Source: Candidatus Obscuribacterales bacterium
GTDB lineage: Bacteria > Cyanobacteriota > Vampirovibrionia > Obscuribacterales > Obscuribacteraceae
NCBI GenBank assembly: GCA_019750335.1
Contig: JAIEOQ010000006.1
Coordinates: forward strand, 62,001 to 126,000
DNA: 64,000 nt
Direction: 5' to 3'
Numbering within the stretch: the stretch's first letter is position 1; each line of letters begins with the position of its first letter. Below the pieces are notes generated by a model. It saw nothing but the letters and a program-made list of their open reading frames with translations, made no database searches and had not been told where the DNA came from. The translations under genes were made by a program, and so were the position numbers. Below are positions 1-8,074 of this stretch, piece after piece.

Positions 1-1
1 G

Positions 2-499
2 ACTGAAGTTGATCCCGACGATGAAGATGCCGAACCGCCGGCCGGGGTGGTTTATCATCCTTACGTTCGTCAGGTGTGGACGCCTTACGGTGAAGACTGG
101 AGCCGACGTTTCTACCGTTTGAAGCGGATTGAAATTTACAGCCGCGAAGGCAAGCTCAGTCAAGTTTGCATTTTTCATGCGGACGGTATTACGCCTCAAG
201 AAGTGCAGACCTGGGTTTATCAGGAGTACTACGGGAAGCACTTCAAGCAGCAAGCTCAGTTTTTCGATAGCACGGGTAAGCTCGTTACTGTTCAGCAGTT
301 CGATCATACCAGTGGTGATAAGCCTCGCTGGGAAACCGATGTTTCGGCGCAAAACCAGCGCGGACGTTTGCCGGCTGTGATTCTGCAGGAGCTTGCGGTA
401 GGCAGCCGTTCGCGAGTTTATCGCTTGACCGGTACGCCTTTCGGTGAAGCGGTTCCGGCTGAAGGCTACAAGCTTCCGGCTTTGTTCTGTGATCCCTAG
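2..499 (+). CDS. DG-repeat (MORN/YD-like) protein, 5'-truncated
   Basis: The reading frame is open to the left edge of the window, so the true start lies upstream; the GTG at 47 is only an internal candidate. The visible 165 residues begin with an acidic, Pro-containing stretch and contain loosely repeated units such as FDSTGKLV and YSREGKL, in which an aromatic residue and a D/E-G-K turn alternate with short beta strands. The same style of repeat occurs in four other proteins in this window (near 7.0, 16.9, 25.4 and 61.8 kb). It resembles MORN_2/YwqK-type or YD repeats. The function is unknown. A perfect terminator follows the stop codon. Confidence 0.6.
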   Translation, partial: TEVDPDDEDAEPPAGVVYHPYVRQVWTPYGEDWSRRFYRLKRIEIYSREGKLSQVCIFHADGITPQEVQTWVYQEYYGKHFKQQAQFFDSTGKLVTVQQFDHTSGDKPRWETDVSAQNQRGRLPAVILQELAVGSRSRVYRLTGTPFGEAVPAEGYKLPALFCDP

Positions 500-513
500 T
501 CTGTGGATTCTCT

Positions 514-546
514 GTCGGAAGACGGCTTTTTAAGCCGTCTTCCGAC
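514..546 (+). terminator. intrinsic terminator after the truncated first gene
   Basis: Perfect 15-bp inverted repeat (GTCGGAAGACGGCTT and its complement) with a TTT loop, 15 nt after the stop codon. It has no long U tract, so it may act in either direction or as a 3' stabiliser. Confidence 0.7.
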
Positions 547-578
547 ATTTCAAACAATTATTGGATAAAGGGTAAACT

Positions 579-1487
579 ATGCAGTTCTCCCGAATTGCAG
601 TTGTGCATAACCCGGCCGGTGGCTCAGCAAACCCGAAACGTCTTGATGCACTTTGTCAGGCTTTTGCCGAGCAAGGAGCTAAAGTCGTTCGTTATGCCAC
701 TGAGCCTGGCCCGTCTCCGGGTACGGCACAAGCTTTGCAAGCTGTAGCCGATGGATCCGATTTGATTGTAGCGGTTGGTGGCGATGGCACCGTGCGTGAA
801 GTTGCTGAAGCTTCGCGCACCACCGGTGTGATGATGGCTGCATATCAAGGCGGCACCAGCAATGTTTTCGCTGAGAGCTTCTATGCGATGCTCGAACCAA
901 GCCGTTTTGCTTCCATGATTATGTCCGGAGTTCCGCAGCGCATCGACTTGATTGAAGCTGAGTATAAGCCGGCTGATACCGATCAGGTGCGACGTGAGCT
1001 TTGTTTGACGGGAATCTGCACTGGCCCAATGGCTAAGGCGATTACCGGCACGTCAAAGCGAGCGAAAAAACTTTGCGGGCCGCTTGCTTATGCGATAAAC
1101 GCCGGTTTGTCTTTTTTGCGACAAAGACAAACCAGTTTGCATTTTAGTACTGAGCGTCAATCTTGGCTTGCGGATGTGACGACGGCGGTTGTTCTTAACT
1201 TGACGCCGCCTTCCTATGCCAAAATTTCGCGTGGTTGCAATGCTAGCGACGGGCTTCTGGACTTGGTTCTGTTCCAAGTTGAAAAAACGCGGCAGTTACC
1301 AGGGCTTTTGTACAAGCTGGCTGTTAGCCGCCCGGATCAGTCGTCGCGCTACAGTCGCTATCGTGTTCGTGAGCTGACGATTAGCGGCGTCAAGCCTTTT
1401 GATGTCAATTTGGATGGCGAAGCGGTTTTGACCAGTTCAATCAAACTGACTGTTCTACCGCAAGCTCTGCCGATTGTCGTTGCTTAA
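579..1487 (+). CDS. diacylglycerol/lipid kinase family protein (YegS/BmrU-like)
   Basis: 302 residues, the usual length for the DAGK catalytic family. The N-terminus has the nucleotide-binding NPAGG motif (residues 11-15), the hallmark GGDGT motif (67-71) and a GGTSN segment (91-95) where family members usually carry GTxN. The C-terminal half is the beta-sandwich domain, with an NLDGE motif near the end. These enzymes phosphorylate diacylglycerol, sphingoid bases or related lipids with ATP at the cytoplasmic face of the membrane. No transmembrane segment is seen. The start at 579 follows AAGGGT at a good distance. The exact lipid substrate cannot be read from the sequence. Confidence 0.88.
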   Translation: MQFSRIAVVHNPAGGSANPKRLDALCQAFAEQGAKVVRYATEPGPSPGTAQALQAVADGSDLIVAVGGDGTVREVAEASRTTGVMMAAYQGGTSNVFAESFYAMLEPSRFASMIMSGVPQRIDLIEAEYKPADTDQVRRELCLTGICTGPMAKAITGTSKRAKKLCGPLAYAINAGLSFLRQRQTSLHFSTERQSWLADVTTAVVLNLTPPSYAKISRGCNASDGLLDLVLFQVEKTRQLPGLLYKLAVSRPDQSSRYSRYRVRELTISGVKPFDVNLDGEAVLTSSIKLTVLPQALPIVVA

Positions 1488-1592
1488 CGAATGGACTTTT
1501 TTCTGTATTAGCTCCACTGGAGGAGCAACCATGAATGCAGCTTCTCTTGCGTTCATGCGGTTCGTCACCAGTCACCACAATGAGGATTCTGC

Positions 1593-2456
1593 ATGAAGAA
1601 GGACATGGCCAAAGTGCTCAAGAACCGGTCGTACTACCGCTACGCCGACACCCACCCCAAACAACAGCGCATCGACGGCATGGACATCGACGAGATGGAC
1701 CAACTGCCGAAGCGCGAGCGCATGGGGCAGCGCTGGGGTAGCTGGCGCTACGGCAACGAACGAGACAGGAGGATCAAAGTCCGAGTAATCGAACGCTTCC
1801 TCCTCTCCCGCGTCGGGCAAAAGTGGGACGACGTCTGGTCCGAAATCTGCAGGCACAACAGCCAACCCTATAGCTTCATCCAATACCAACTCCGCGACAT
1901 GATCAAGCCCGGCGAGCCCAACCGCTACGGAATGGGGCCCTTCGTCGAAGGGGACGTGGCGGTGATCGACGGCAAGCCCTGGAACAAAACCCACGGCTAC
2001 GAACTGAAACTCGGGCGCAACGAAATCAACTCCTCGGTCGTCTGGGTCCACCCGGAAACCGGCGTGCTGATGAAGGTTCCCGAGAAGAAGCGCGAACGCT
2101 ACAACCACGAGGACAAGCGCACCTTCAAGCAGGTGACGGTGGGCGAAAACCACCGCTACGTCTGCGTCAAAGGTGTCTGGTACTTGGTCGAACTCGCTCC
2201 GATCCCGGTGCGCGAAAATCACCAAGACGAAAAGAGCGTCCCGGCGGTGCACGACGTGGTGCTCCACTGCAACACCGTGATCACCATCGCCAAGAAGGAC
2301 GACAAGCTGCACTGCTTCGGGTCGCAGGTTCTCGACAGCGGCTCTCGGGCATGCTGGCGGGCTTGGGGAGGCTTTCTCTACGCCGTCAGCAAGCGCCAAG
2401 TCGGCAAAGCGGAGATCAAAGTGATCCGCCGCCGGCTCGTCGCCAAAGCCGCTTAA
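1593..2456 (+). CDS. conserved hypothetical protein with strongly C-ending codons
   Basis: 287 residues, soluble, rich in Arg, Lys, Trp and Tyr, with no signal peptide or membrane segment. The segment LLSRVGQKWDDVWSEICRH (about residues 70-88) recalls an unnamed bacterial family with a 'VG+pWdkVySEI' core, followed by a region that could be a small beta domain. No catalytic motif is evident. GAGG lies 8 nt before the ATG. Codon choice is almost uniformly C- or G-ending and differs from the neighbouring genes, which also leaves a long spurious antisense frame. High expression or horizontal origin could both explain it. A strong terminator follows. Confidence 0.75.
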   Translation: MKKDMAKVLKNRSYYRYADTHPKQQRIDGMDIDEMDQLPKRERMGQRWGSWRYGNERDRRIKVRVIERFLLSRVGQKWDDVWSEICRHNSQPYSFIQYQLRDMIKPGEPNRYGMGPFVEGDVAVIDGKPWNKTHGYELKLGRNEINSSVVWVHPETGVLMKVPEKKRERYNHEDKRTFKQVTVGENHRYVCVKGVWYLVELAPIPVRENHQDEKSVPAVHDVVLHCNTVITIAKKDDKLHCFGSQVLDSGSRACWRAWGGFLYAVSKRQVGKAEIKVIRRRLVAKAA

Positions 2457-2480
2457 GCCAGGGTTCGAGTAATTGATTAC

Positions 2481-2510
2481 ATTGGGGCGGAAGTTTTTCC
2501 GCCCCAATGT
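2481..2510 (+). terminator. intrinsic terminator
   Basis: Perfect stem CATTGGGGCGGAA / TTCCGCCCCAATG followed by TTTTTCTTTTT, 25 nt after the stop of the preceding gene. Confidence 0.9.
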
Positions 2511-2565
2511 TTTTCTTTTTGCTTGTTATTCTTTCGAACAAAAAACCTAACAAGGAAAACACAAT

Positions 2566-3612
2566 ATGCAGTTTCGTCTGCTTGGTATCATACTTCTGGT
2601 TGCAGCTTCTATTAGCGCGAAGGGAGCGCTAGCCAGCGAAACCTGGTTACCTGATTTTGATCCGAACGTGGCTGTGCATGTCTCGCCGGAGATGAGCAAG
2701 CGAGTTCAAGTCGAACAAGATTTTGCGGCTAAGGTGAAAGAAGCCGGTGCCATTCACGGCTTATCTACGTATGTCGTTTTCACCGAGGCTGGTGATGAGC
2801 TTTCGTCCGCTGCCCGCGATCGCTGGGCGCCCGATATGCTGCATACACGCCTTTGGGATAAATGGCAGAAGGCAAGCGGGTTTGCTGAAAGTCGAACTCT
2901 GATTGTTCTTTATATCCGCTCGAAAGATTCGGATGTCGGCTCCATTGCTGTGCGCTGCGGAAGTTACTTGCATGGTATGGGTTTCAGTCGTGCCGGGTTT
3001 TCCGATCCGTCCGGATTGGTGATGCCGGCTGCTCGCCAGCATATGCGTACCAATCCGCAGCTTGGTGTCCTTACCATTCTTGGCAATATCAACGCTCAGA
3101 TTGCACGTTATAAAAATCCTGCTCCTACCGGTAGCACTAAACAAAGTGGTGGTGGCAACAGCGGCACTTTTGTCATGCTTCTGGGACTGGGCCTGCTTAT
3201 TGTCGGTGCTTGCGCTTGTGCTATTTGGGGGCAAAACCGAAGAGAGAATGCGCGCAACCAGCATGCTGATTTCGAAGAGCTGCTGCGCACGGTTCGTCCT
3301 TCGACTCGCCAGCAAGAGCCGCCGCCTATTGCCAGAGTACGCCAGCCTCTTGATGAAGAAACGCCTACGGCTGTCTTGATCACGCCGCCGGTGATTCCGC
3401 CGGCTCCCCAGCCTGCTCCCAGTGGTGGTTGGTTGAGCCCGAAAGGCAGCGGTAGCAAGAAGAAATCAAGCTCAAGTAGCTCCAGCTCCAGCTCCAGTTC
3501 GAGTTCCGACTCGAGCTCGAGTAGCTCAAGCAGTTATTCTGCCAGTTGTGCCAGCAGTAGTGCCGGCTGTGGTGGCGGTGGTGCTGGTTGCGGCGGTGGC
3601 GGTAGCTGCTGA
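2566..3612 (+). CDS. TPM-like membrane-anchored protein with poly-Ser and Gly-Cys tail
   Basis: 348 residues. A signal peptide (1-23, ending ALA) is followed by the mature N-terminus ETWLPDFDPNV and a domain of about 130 residues. The pattern (LW.KW...GF.E.RTLIVLYIR) resembles the TPM/YgcG domain. A transmembrane helix spans about 200-221. The cytoplasmic part is Pro-rich, and the last 50 residues are almost pure Ser, then Gly and Cys (AGCGGGGAGCGGGGSC). TPM proteins commonly end in Gly/Ser-rich tails, but regularly spaced Cys is unusual. The next gene is a paralogue with the same WLPDFDPNV motif. AAGGA precedes the start. The function is unknown; assignment to TPM is by pattern only. Confidence 0.7.
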   Translation: MQFRLLGIILLVAASISAKGALASETWLPDFDPNVAVHVSPEMSKRVQVEQDFAAKVKEAGAIHGLSTYVVFTEAGDELSSAARDRWAPDMLHTRLWDKWQKASGFAESRTLIVLYIRSKDSDVGSIAVRCGSYLHGMGFSRAGFSDPSGLVMPAARQHMRTNPQLGVLTILGNINAQIARYKNPAPTGSTKQSGGGNSGTFVMLLGLGLLIVGACACAIWGQNRRENARNQHADFEELLRTVRPSTRQQEPPPIARVRQPLDEETPTAVLITPPVIPPAPQPAPSGGWLSPKGSGSKKKSSSSSSSSSSSSSSDSSSSSSSSYSASCASSSAGCGGGGAGCGGGGSC

Positions 3613-3654
3613 TTTTCCTTCAACATCTCTTTACTGCGAATACGGAGATTGACA

Positions 3655-4392
3655 ATGCGGAATCTGTTCGTTTTTAGTTTTCTTGCTCTTGTGCTTTTCA
3701 CCTGCGGATCGGCTCAAGCTGCCAATACTTGGTTGCCCGATTTCGATCCGAATGTTCATGTTTATGTCGAAGATAAGTTGGTCAACAAGGCCGATTTCGA
3801 CAAAGATTTCGAGAGCAAAGTTCAAGAAGCGGCGGCTGTCCATGGGCTGTCGGTCTATGTTGTTGCCACCGAACAAGGCGACGAGCTGATCGGCATTCCC
3901 AAAGAGAAGTGGGCGCCCGACATGCTGCACACGACCTTGTGGCAAAAGTGGAGCAACGCTCCTGGTTTTGCCGAGAATCGTGTATTGATTCTGCTTTATG
4001 TGCGAGCCCGCGGTAGTGACATCTGCTCCACGGCGGCGCGCTCTGGCAGTTATTTGCATAGCCTCGGCATCAATCGGGATCGCTTTTACAGTGCTTCCGG
4101 TCCGGTGATGCCGGTGGTGAAAAGCCAGATGCAAAGCCAGCCGCGAGCAGGCTTGCTCACCATTTTGAGCAATGTCAACGCTGAGGTAAAAACCGGGGCG
4201 ACTAATCAAATGAGCAATGGTGAAACAATCATTCTCATTCTGGTGATTATCGTCATTGTGTTTATTATCTTCGCGTTCATTTTCGCTTTCATGAGAGGCG
4301 GCAGTGGAAGCGGCGGAAGTGGGGGTGGTAGCAGTTGCGGCGGCGCTGGCTGCGGTGGTGGCTGTGGCGGCGGCTGCGGTGGTGGAGGTTAA
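3655..4392 (+). CDS. TPM-like membrane-anchored protein with Gly-Cys tail (paralogue)
   Basis: 245 residues with the ATG at 3655 (GGAG 8 nt upstream; a TTG two codons earlier is less likely). Layout: signal peptide ending AQA (about residue 22), mature motif NTWLPDFDPNV, TPM-like domain closely matching the preceding protein (GLSVYVVATEQGDEL, WAPDMLHTTLWQKW), a very hydrophobic helix at about 190-212, then a Gly/Ser run ending in repeated CGGG units. It lacks the Pro-rich and poly-Ser linker of its neighbour. Tandem duplication is evident. Export to the periplasm or cell surface with a cytosolic Cys-rich tail is the simplest topology. The role is unknown. Confidence 0.72.
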   Translation: MRNLFVFSFLALVLFTCGSAQAANTWLPDFDPNVHVYVEDKLVNKADFDKDFESKVQEAAAVHGLSVYVVATEQGDELIGIPKEKWAPDMLHTTLWQKWSNAPGFAENRVLILLYVRARGSDICSTAARSGSYLHSLGINRDRFYSASGPVMPVVKSQMQSQPRAGLLTILSNVNAEVKTGATNQMSNGETIILILVIIVIVFIIFAFIFAFMRGGSGSGGSGGGSSCGGAGCGGGCGGGCGGGG

Positions 4393-4502
4393 GCCACAAT
4401 GCTTTGTTAAGCAAAGACGAAACTTGGTAGTTTCGCTCTTCAGGCGTACTGACCGGCATGCTTTGTGCTGCCGGCTTTTCACACCTAAAAAATGAGGTTC
4501 TC

Positions 4503-4856
4503 ATGTCAGCCTTATTCGCTTTCACATTACCGGTATGGAGTTGGGCCATTTTGGTGATTATCGCCTTGGTCCTTCTTACTGCTTGTGGCTCTTCTGCCGA
4601 CGGTGGCAACGGCAATTACCGGGGCAACGGTGGCGGCAAACCGCGCAACAAAAAGGATGGCGATGACGACGGAGGCAGTGGTTGTGCCGGTGGCACTGCT
4701 TCTGATGCTGGTACTGCAGCCGCAGGTTGCTCCGGTGCCGCTTCCGATGGTGGTGCTGCCCCAGGCTGCTCCGGTGGCGCGGGCTGTTCCGCTGGTTGCG
4801 GTGGTGGCGGCGGCTGCGGTGGTGGTTGTGGTGGCGGCTGTGGCGGTGGTGGTTGA
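4503..4856 (+). CDS. small membrane protein or lipoprotein with Gly-Cys tail
   Basis: 117 residues from the ATG at 4503 (GAGG 6 nt upstream). One N-terminal hydrophobic segment ends LLTACGSS, which fits a lipobox, although the n-region lacks positive charge. The rest is low-complexity Gly, Asn, Ala, Asp and Cys, ending in GCGGGCGGGCGGGG. It has no TPM domain but shares the terminal CGGG repeats of the two preceding proteins, so the three tails are a common feature rather than chance. The GC-rich repeat also opens long frames in other phases, which are artefacts. The function is unknown. Confidence 0.65.
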   Translation: MSALFAFTLPVWSWAILVIIALVLLTACGSSADGGNGNYRGNGGGKPRNKKDGDDDGGSGCAGGTASDAGTAAAGCSGAASDGGAAPGCSGGAGCSAGCGGGGGCGGGCGGGCGGGG

Positions 4857-4885
4857 ACTCGCCCCGTTAAGAGAAAGAGGTAGGT

Positions 4886-5278
4886 TTGTTTACAACTGTC
4901 TTTGGAATCGACAACATAAACCTAATAGGAAAGATATTTTTTTTGGATACTCTTAGTCTTTTGGCTTCGGTTGCTGTGTATGTTTACGCGGCAATCAACG
5001 TATACGGCATTTACAGCGTGTACAAAATCATGAGCAAGATTGTTGCTCTTACCAAGGCTGGTGATACGGCCGGGCTTGCGGCTCTGGAAGCGGAAGCCAG
5101 AGCGCAGAAGAAAAAGCCTGTGCTTTCTGCGATCAACATTGCGGCCTGGGTGATCGTGATTGCCAATGCATTTCTCAATGCCTGGCAGCCCTTGCTTGCT
5201 CTTCTCGCGATTGCCCTTCTTCAATTTGTCGTGGTCATGGCCATCGTGCTTGTCGGCAACAAGAATGCCCGGCAGTAA
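4886..5278 (+). CDS. hypothetical membrane protein with a charged central region
   Basis: 130 residues from a TTG start at 4886; GAGG in the sequence AAGAGGTAGG lies just upstream. Hydrophobic segments at about 20-45 and 85-125 flank a short helical, charged central stretch (KAGDTAGLAALEAEARAQKKK). The topology suggests three membrane helices with a cytoplasmic loop. It directly follows the Gly-Cys-tail genes by 29 nt and is probably co-transcribed with them. The start is uncertain: internal starts would remove the first residues without changing the membrane core. No family recognised. Confidence 0.6.
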   Translation: MFTTVFGIDNINLIGKIFFLDTLSLLASVAVYVYAAINVYGIYSVYKIMSKIVALTKAGDTAGLAALEAEARAQKKKPVLSAINIAAWVIVIANAFLNAWQPLLALLAIALLQFVVVMAIVLVGNKNARQ

Positions 5279-5309
5279 TAAGCGGCATACGCTTTTGCTG
5301 GTTTGAAGC

Positions 5310-5346
5310 TGCGGCGGGGTGCACTTTTACTATGCATTCCGCCGCA
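5310..5346 (+). terminator. intrinsic terminator of the Gly-Cys-tail cluster
   Basis: Stem TGCGGCGG..TGC / GCA..CCGCCGCA with a loop of about 11 nt, 31 nt past the stop, followed by a T-rich run (CTTTCATTTTT). Confidence 0.7.
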
Positions 5347-5370
5347 CTTTCATTTTTGTTGCTTCTATTC

Positions 5371-5382
5371 ATACATATAGTA
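5371..5382. repeat. weak copy of the AT-rich spacer motif
   Basis: ATACATATAGTA lies between two convergent terminators. Only the ATAGTA half of the recurring ATACTAT-N5-ATAGTAT dyad is convincing. Confidence 0.25.
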
Positions 5383-5399
5383 AAAATAAATAAAAAAGC

Positions 5400-5431
5400 G
5401 AGGCAGCCGGTTATCTCCTCTCGGCTGCCTC
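5400..5431 (-). terminator. intrinsic terminator of the nucleoside transporter gene
   Basis: Perfect 10-bp stem GAGGCAGCCG / CGGCTGCCTC. On the minus strand it is followed by a U-rich run (complement of AAATAAATAAAAAAG). Confidence 0.85.
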
Positions 5432-5458
5432 ATCGGTGCGACAAAGGGAACAACAGAT

Positions 5459-6679
5459 TTAGTAAATCAAGCCTGAGATGGCGGCTGTCATCCAAGTACC
5501 CATGTTAGCTGCGATTAAGGCACGCAGAGCTAATCGTGCGATTTCACCCCGGCGTTCGGGAGCCATTGCACCCAAGCCGCCGATATTAATCGCGATTGAA
5601 CCAAGATTGGCAAAACCGCAGAGTGCGGCGGTGGCAATCAGTTGAGTGCGCGGCGAAAAAGCGTAGCTGCCTTTGCCGGCAATTACCTGGGCAAGCTCGC
5701 CATAGGCCACGAACTCGTTAACCAGAATTTCAGTAGCCATCAAGCGCCCGACCTGAAAAGCTTCTTCCGGTGGCACGCCCATCAAGAGTGCAATCGGCGT
5801 CATCAAAACGCCAAAAATATCTTGAATCTGCCAGCTCAAGCCGAACCAAGAAAGGACAAAGGCAAGCAAGGCATTGATGCCCCAGACCATGGCTACGCCG
5901 ACGAAAACCATGACTACGACGTTGGCGGCAATCTTCGCTCCTTCCATGGCACCATGGGCAATGGCATCAAAAACATTGACGCCCTCGCGCGGAACTTCAA
6001 AATCGACGTTGCCTGAAAGCACGTTTTTATCCGTTTCCGGAATCATGATCTTAGCGATCAAAATGCCTGCCGGCGCCGACATGATCGATGCCGCCAAGAG
6101 ATAGATCGGGTTCATACCCATGGCGGTATAGGCCACTAATGCCGAGCCGGAAATAGTGGCCATGGCGGCGGCCATGGAACAGAAAAGCTCCGAAGTGGTC
6201 AGGCGTGACATGTAAGGCTTGATTAGAACCTGGCATTCGACTTGCCCGACGAATACAGCGGCAGCGCTGGAAAAAGCTTCAGGACCGCTGATACCCATAA
6301 GCTTTACCAGAGTGCGGGCTAGCAAGCGGATGAAACGCTGAAAAATGCCCAGATAGTATCCGAGCGATGCTAATGCAGCAATCAGGATGATCGCCGAACC
6401 GACGCGTACGAGGAAGATGAAACGTCCTTTAGCTAGCTCTTCGCCGAAAACGAAAGTTGCTCCCTCCACAGCAGCGTCAAGCACCTTTTCCACACCGTGT
6501 CCGATGCCGGCAAACACTTCGCGGGTTACCGGTACTTTCAGAATGAGTAAGGCAAGCGCGAATTGCAAACTGATGCCGACCAACACCAACCGCCAATTTA
6601 TCGCTTTGCGGTTGTTCGACATCATGTAGGCAATTCCGACAAGAATGCAGATACCGGCAATAGGAATCAGTCTCTCCAT
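5459..6679 (-). CDS. NupC/CNT family nucleoside transporter
   Basis: 406 residues, typical for concentrative nucleoside transporters, with about ten hydrophobic segments across the whole length. The core shows the family pattern GQVECQVLIKPYMSRLTTSEL followed by a Ser/Gly-rich re-entrant region (MATISGSALVAYTAMG), and the second conserved block NEFVAYGEL. CNT proteins import nucleosides across the inner membrane using a Na+ or H+ gradient. GGAG is 6 nt upstream of the ATG. It is a single-gene unit with its own terminator; no nucleoside-catabolic genes are adjacent. Specificity (purine or pyrimidine) cannot be decided here. Confidence 0.92.
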   Translation of the reverse strand: MERLIPIAGICILVGIAYMMSNNRKAINWRLVLVGISLQFALALLILKVPVTREVFAGIGHGVEKVLDAAVEGATFVFGEELAKGRFIFLVRVGSAIILIAALASLGYYLGIFQRFIRLLARTLVKLMGISGPEAFSSAAAVFVGQVECQVLIKPYMSRLTTSELFCSMAAAMATISGSALVAYTAMGMNPIYLLAASIMSAPAGILIAKIMIPETDKNVLSGNVDFEVPREGVNVFDAIAHGAMEGAKIAANVVVMVFVGVAMVWGINALLAFVLSWFGLSWQIQDIFGVLMTPIALLMGVPPEEAFQVGRLMATEILVNEFVAYGELAQVIAGKGSYAFSPRTQLIATAALCGFANLGSIAINIGGLGAMAPERRGEIARLALRALIAANMGTWMTAAISGLIY

Positions 6680-6953
6680 GGTTTACTCCAAGAGATGTGG
6701 CGTTACCGCCGTGAAAGATCAAGCGACAAAATCGCAGCAAAAAAATCCGCTTTGTTTAGCTCTTATTTGTTTTTGATCAGATTCAGTAGAGTTTCTAAAA
6801 TAAAAGACAGTCTTAGCCTAGCGGCTGTGCTTGATTTTCCCTAGCCATGTGCGTCTTAGATACGCTTAAGCAGCGCCTTTTACCGGTTATAAAAGCGTAG
6901 TTTCACGCATTAAGTCAGCGCTTCTTTATGAGCACGAGCTTGCGTAGCGGTTG
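6680..6953. other. non-coding spacer upstream of the transporter gene
   Basis: About 270 bases without a credible frame. It must hold the promoter of the minus-strand transporter gene, but I cannot point to a convincing -35/-10 pair. The right end passes into the dyad and terminator listed separately. Confidence 0.4.
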
Positions 6954-6972
6954 ATACTAATAAATATAGTAA
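6954..6972. repeat. 19-bp AT-rich dyad, copy 1
   Basis: ATACTAA-TAAAT-ATAGTAA, five of seven arm positions paired with a 5-nt spacer. It lies 9 nt from a terminator stem, on the side distal to the gene that the terminator serves. Confidence 0.5.
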
Positions 6973-6980
6973 TATCTTGG

Positions 6981-7022
6981 ACAAGAAAAGAGAAACAGAT
7001 TTTGTTGTTTCCCTTTTCTTGT
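6981..7022 (-). terminator. intrinsic terminator of the DG-repeat gene
   Basis: Long A/T-rich inverted repeat: ACAAGAAAAG-GAAAC pairs with GTTTC-CTTTTCTTGT around a loop of about 10 nt, 8 nt past the stop codon of the minus-strand gene. Confidence 0.7.
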
Positions 7023-7030
7023 TTCAACAA

Positions 7031-7657
7031 CTATTTCGGTGCCGAAGGATCTTCGGGGAAGCGATTCATAAACATGAGTTTCTCTTCATCGCTAAGATCC
7101 GATTCCTGCACGATTCTTGAACTCGCGAAAGTGCTGATCTCGATCTTTCCGTTTGCCGTTTTGCGATAAATTGTCTGGTTTCGCAAACTGGTACCGCGCT
7201 CGATTCGTTTGAGATGCCAGCCCCAGTTTTGTTGGGCATCCTGATCGTATTCCCAGCACTGAGTGTAACTGTCTTTACCACTGCTGACAGTTACGTCCAT
7301 ACATTGTTTGATCAGCGAAAGCGTGGCATCACTGCCGACTTCGCCCAATGTTTTGAAGTGATAAACGCGTTTTTGCGCCCTGTTACCGAACTTGTCGAAA
7401 TAGGTGATTTCTTTGCGGCGAGAGTTTTGGTTGTAAACGCTCTCGGTGAATTTGGTTTGCCCGTCGTCGCGATAAAGCGTTCGCGTTTCAGTGTCGGCGC
7501 GCGAAATGCTTTCTTCGATTTTGGTGACACCGTCGTCTTTGTAACGAATGGAGCCAGAAAAATCGAAGCCGTCTTGAATGACTATTTTGTCAGCAAAAGC
7601 GGTTTGGACGGCGAGCAATGAGAGAAAAAATACTGCCGCAAGAGAGAGAAAACGCAT
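7031..7657 (-). CDS. secreted DG-repeat (MORN/YD-like) protein
   Basis: 208 residues from the ATG at 7657; the frame extends 23 codons further, but the signal peptide (MRFLSLAAVFFLSLLAVQTAFA) begins here. The mature part carries degenerate units such as IRYKDDGVTKIEE, TLYRDDGQTKFTE and TYFDKFGNRAQ, an aromatic-x-D-x-G turn repeated about every 20 residues, as in MORN_2 or YD repeats. No catalytic motif is seen. It is one of five such proteins in this window. Periplasmic or surface location is inferred from the signal peptide; the function is unknown. Confidence 0.7.
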   Translation of the reverse strand: MRFLSLAAVFFLSLLAVQTAFADKIVIQDGFDFSGSIRYKDDGVTKIEESISRADTETRTLYRDDGQTKFTESVYNQNSRRKEITYFDKFGNRAQKRVYHFKTLGEVGSDATLSLIKQCMDVTVSSGKDSYTQCWEYDQDAQQNWGWHLKRIERGTSLRNQTIYRKTANGKIEISTFASSRIVQESDLSDEEKLMFMNRFPEDPSAPK

Positions 7658-7686
7658 GGTCGTTACTCTGGATTTTTGTTTCAGAT

Positions 7687-8001
7687 TTAGTTGTTTTTGT
7701 TGGCTGACTGAAACAGTCTCAGCCAAATCACGGCGATGCCGCCCAGCTCAAACGCTATGTTTATGCCGGGTATGAAGGTGAAAAAATTAGCCTGCCAAAA
7801 ACAAGCGCCGGTTAAGGCAAGGACAATCAGACTCAAGAGCAGGAGGCCGAAAGCGCCGGAGCCAAGGGGAAAACCCAAAAAGCCGACCTTCCCCGGGTTG
7901 ACGCCCGGCTTGAGACTGTCGTTGTAATAGAAGTTGAAGACGAAGCCGACACACGCCAAGGCTAAAGCAATGGCGTATAAAAAAATATGATTGTGCAACA
8001 T
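7687..8001 (-). CDS. small three-helix membrane protein
   Basis: 104 residues with hydrophobic segments at about 5-25, 48-70 and 78-98, and a Gly/Pro-rich connection (KPGVNPGKVGFLGFPLGSG). GAGG lies 5 nt before the ATG. It is followed closely by the DG-repeat gene on the same strand, so the two may be co-transcribed. No family recognised; it looks like one of many small inner-membrane proteins of unknown role. Confidence 0.6.
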   Translation of the reverse strand: MLHNHIFLYAIALALACVGFVFNFYYNDSLKPGVNPGKVGFLGFPLGSGAFGLLLLSLIVLALTGACFWQANFFTFIPGINIAFELGGIAVIWLRLFQSANKNN

Positions 8002-8023
8002 AGCCGCCTCATTTCTTTATAGA

Positions 8024-8059
8024 AAGAGGGAGTCCTGCCTTGCGACGGGACTCCCTCTT
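8024..8059 (-). terminator. intrinsic terminator of the acyl-CoA dehydrogenase gene
   Basis: Stem GAGGGAGTCC / GGACTCCCTC extended by A-T pairs, 15 nt past the stop codon; weak U tract on the minus strand. Confidence 0.75.
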
Positions 8060-8074
8060 CAAAAACACAAGCAG

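Noticed and set aside
1572..2507. 311-codon open frame antisense to the C-biased unknown gene
   Set aside because: It arises from C/G-ending codons on the opposite strand; it has no ribosome site and a composition dominated by Val, Asp and His typical of antisense frames.
3631..4482. Thr/Ala-rich frame opposite the TPM-like gene
   Set aside because: Low-complexity complement of the Gly-Cys codons; no ribosome site.
4585..4956. Val/Ala-rich frame in another phase over the Gly-Cys tail
   Set aside because: Repetitive GGT/TGC codons read out of phase give Val and Ala; the lipoprotein-like frame has the ribosome site.
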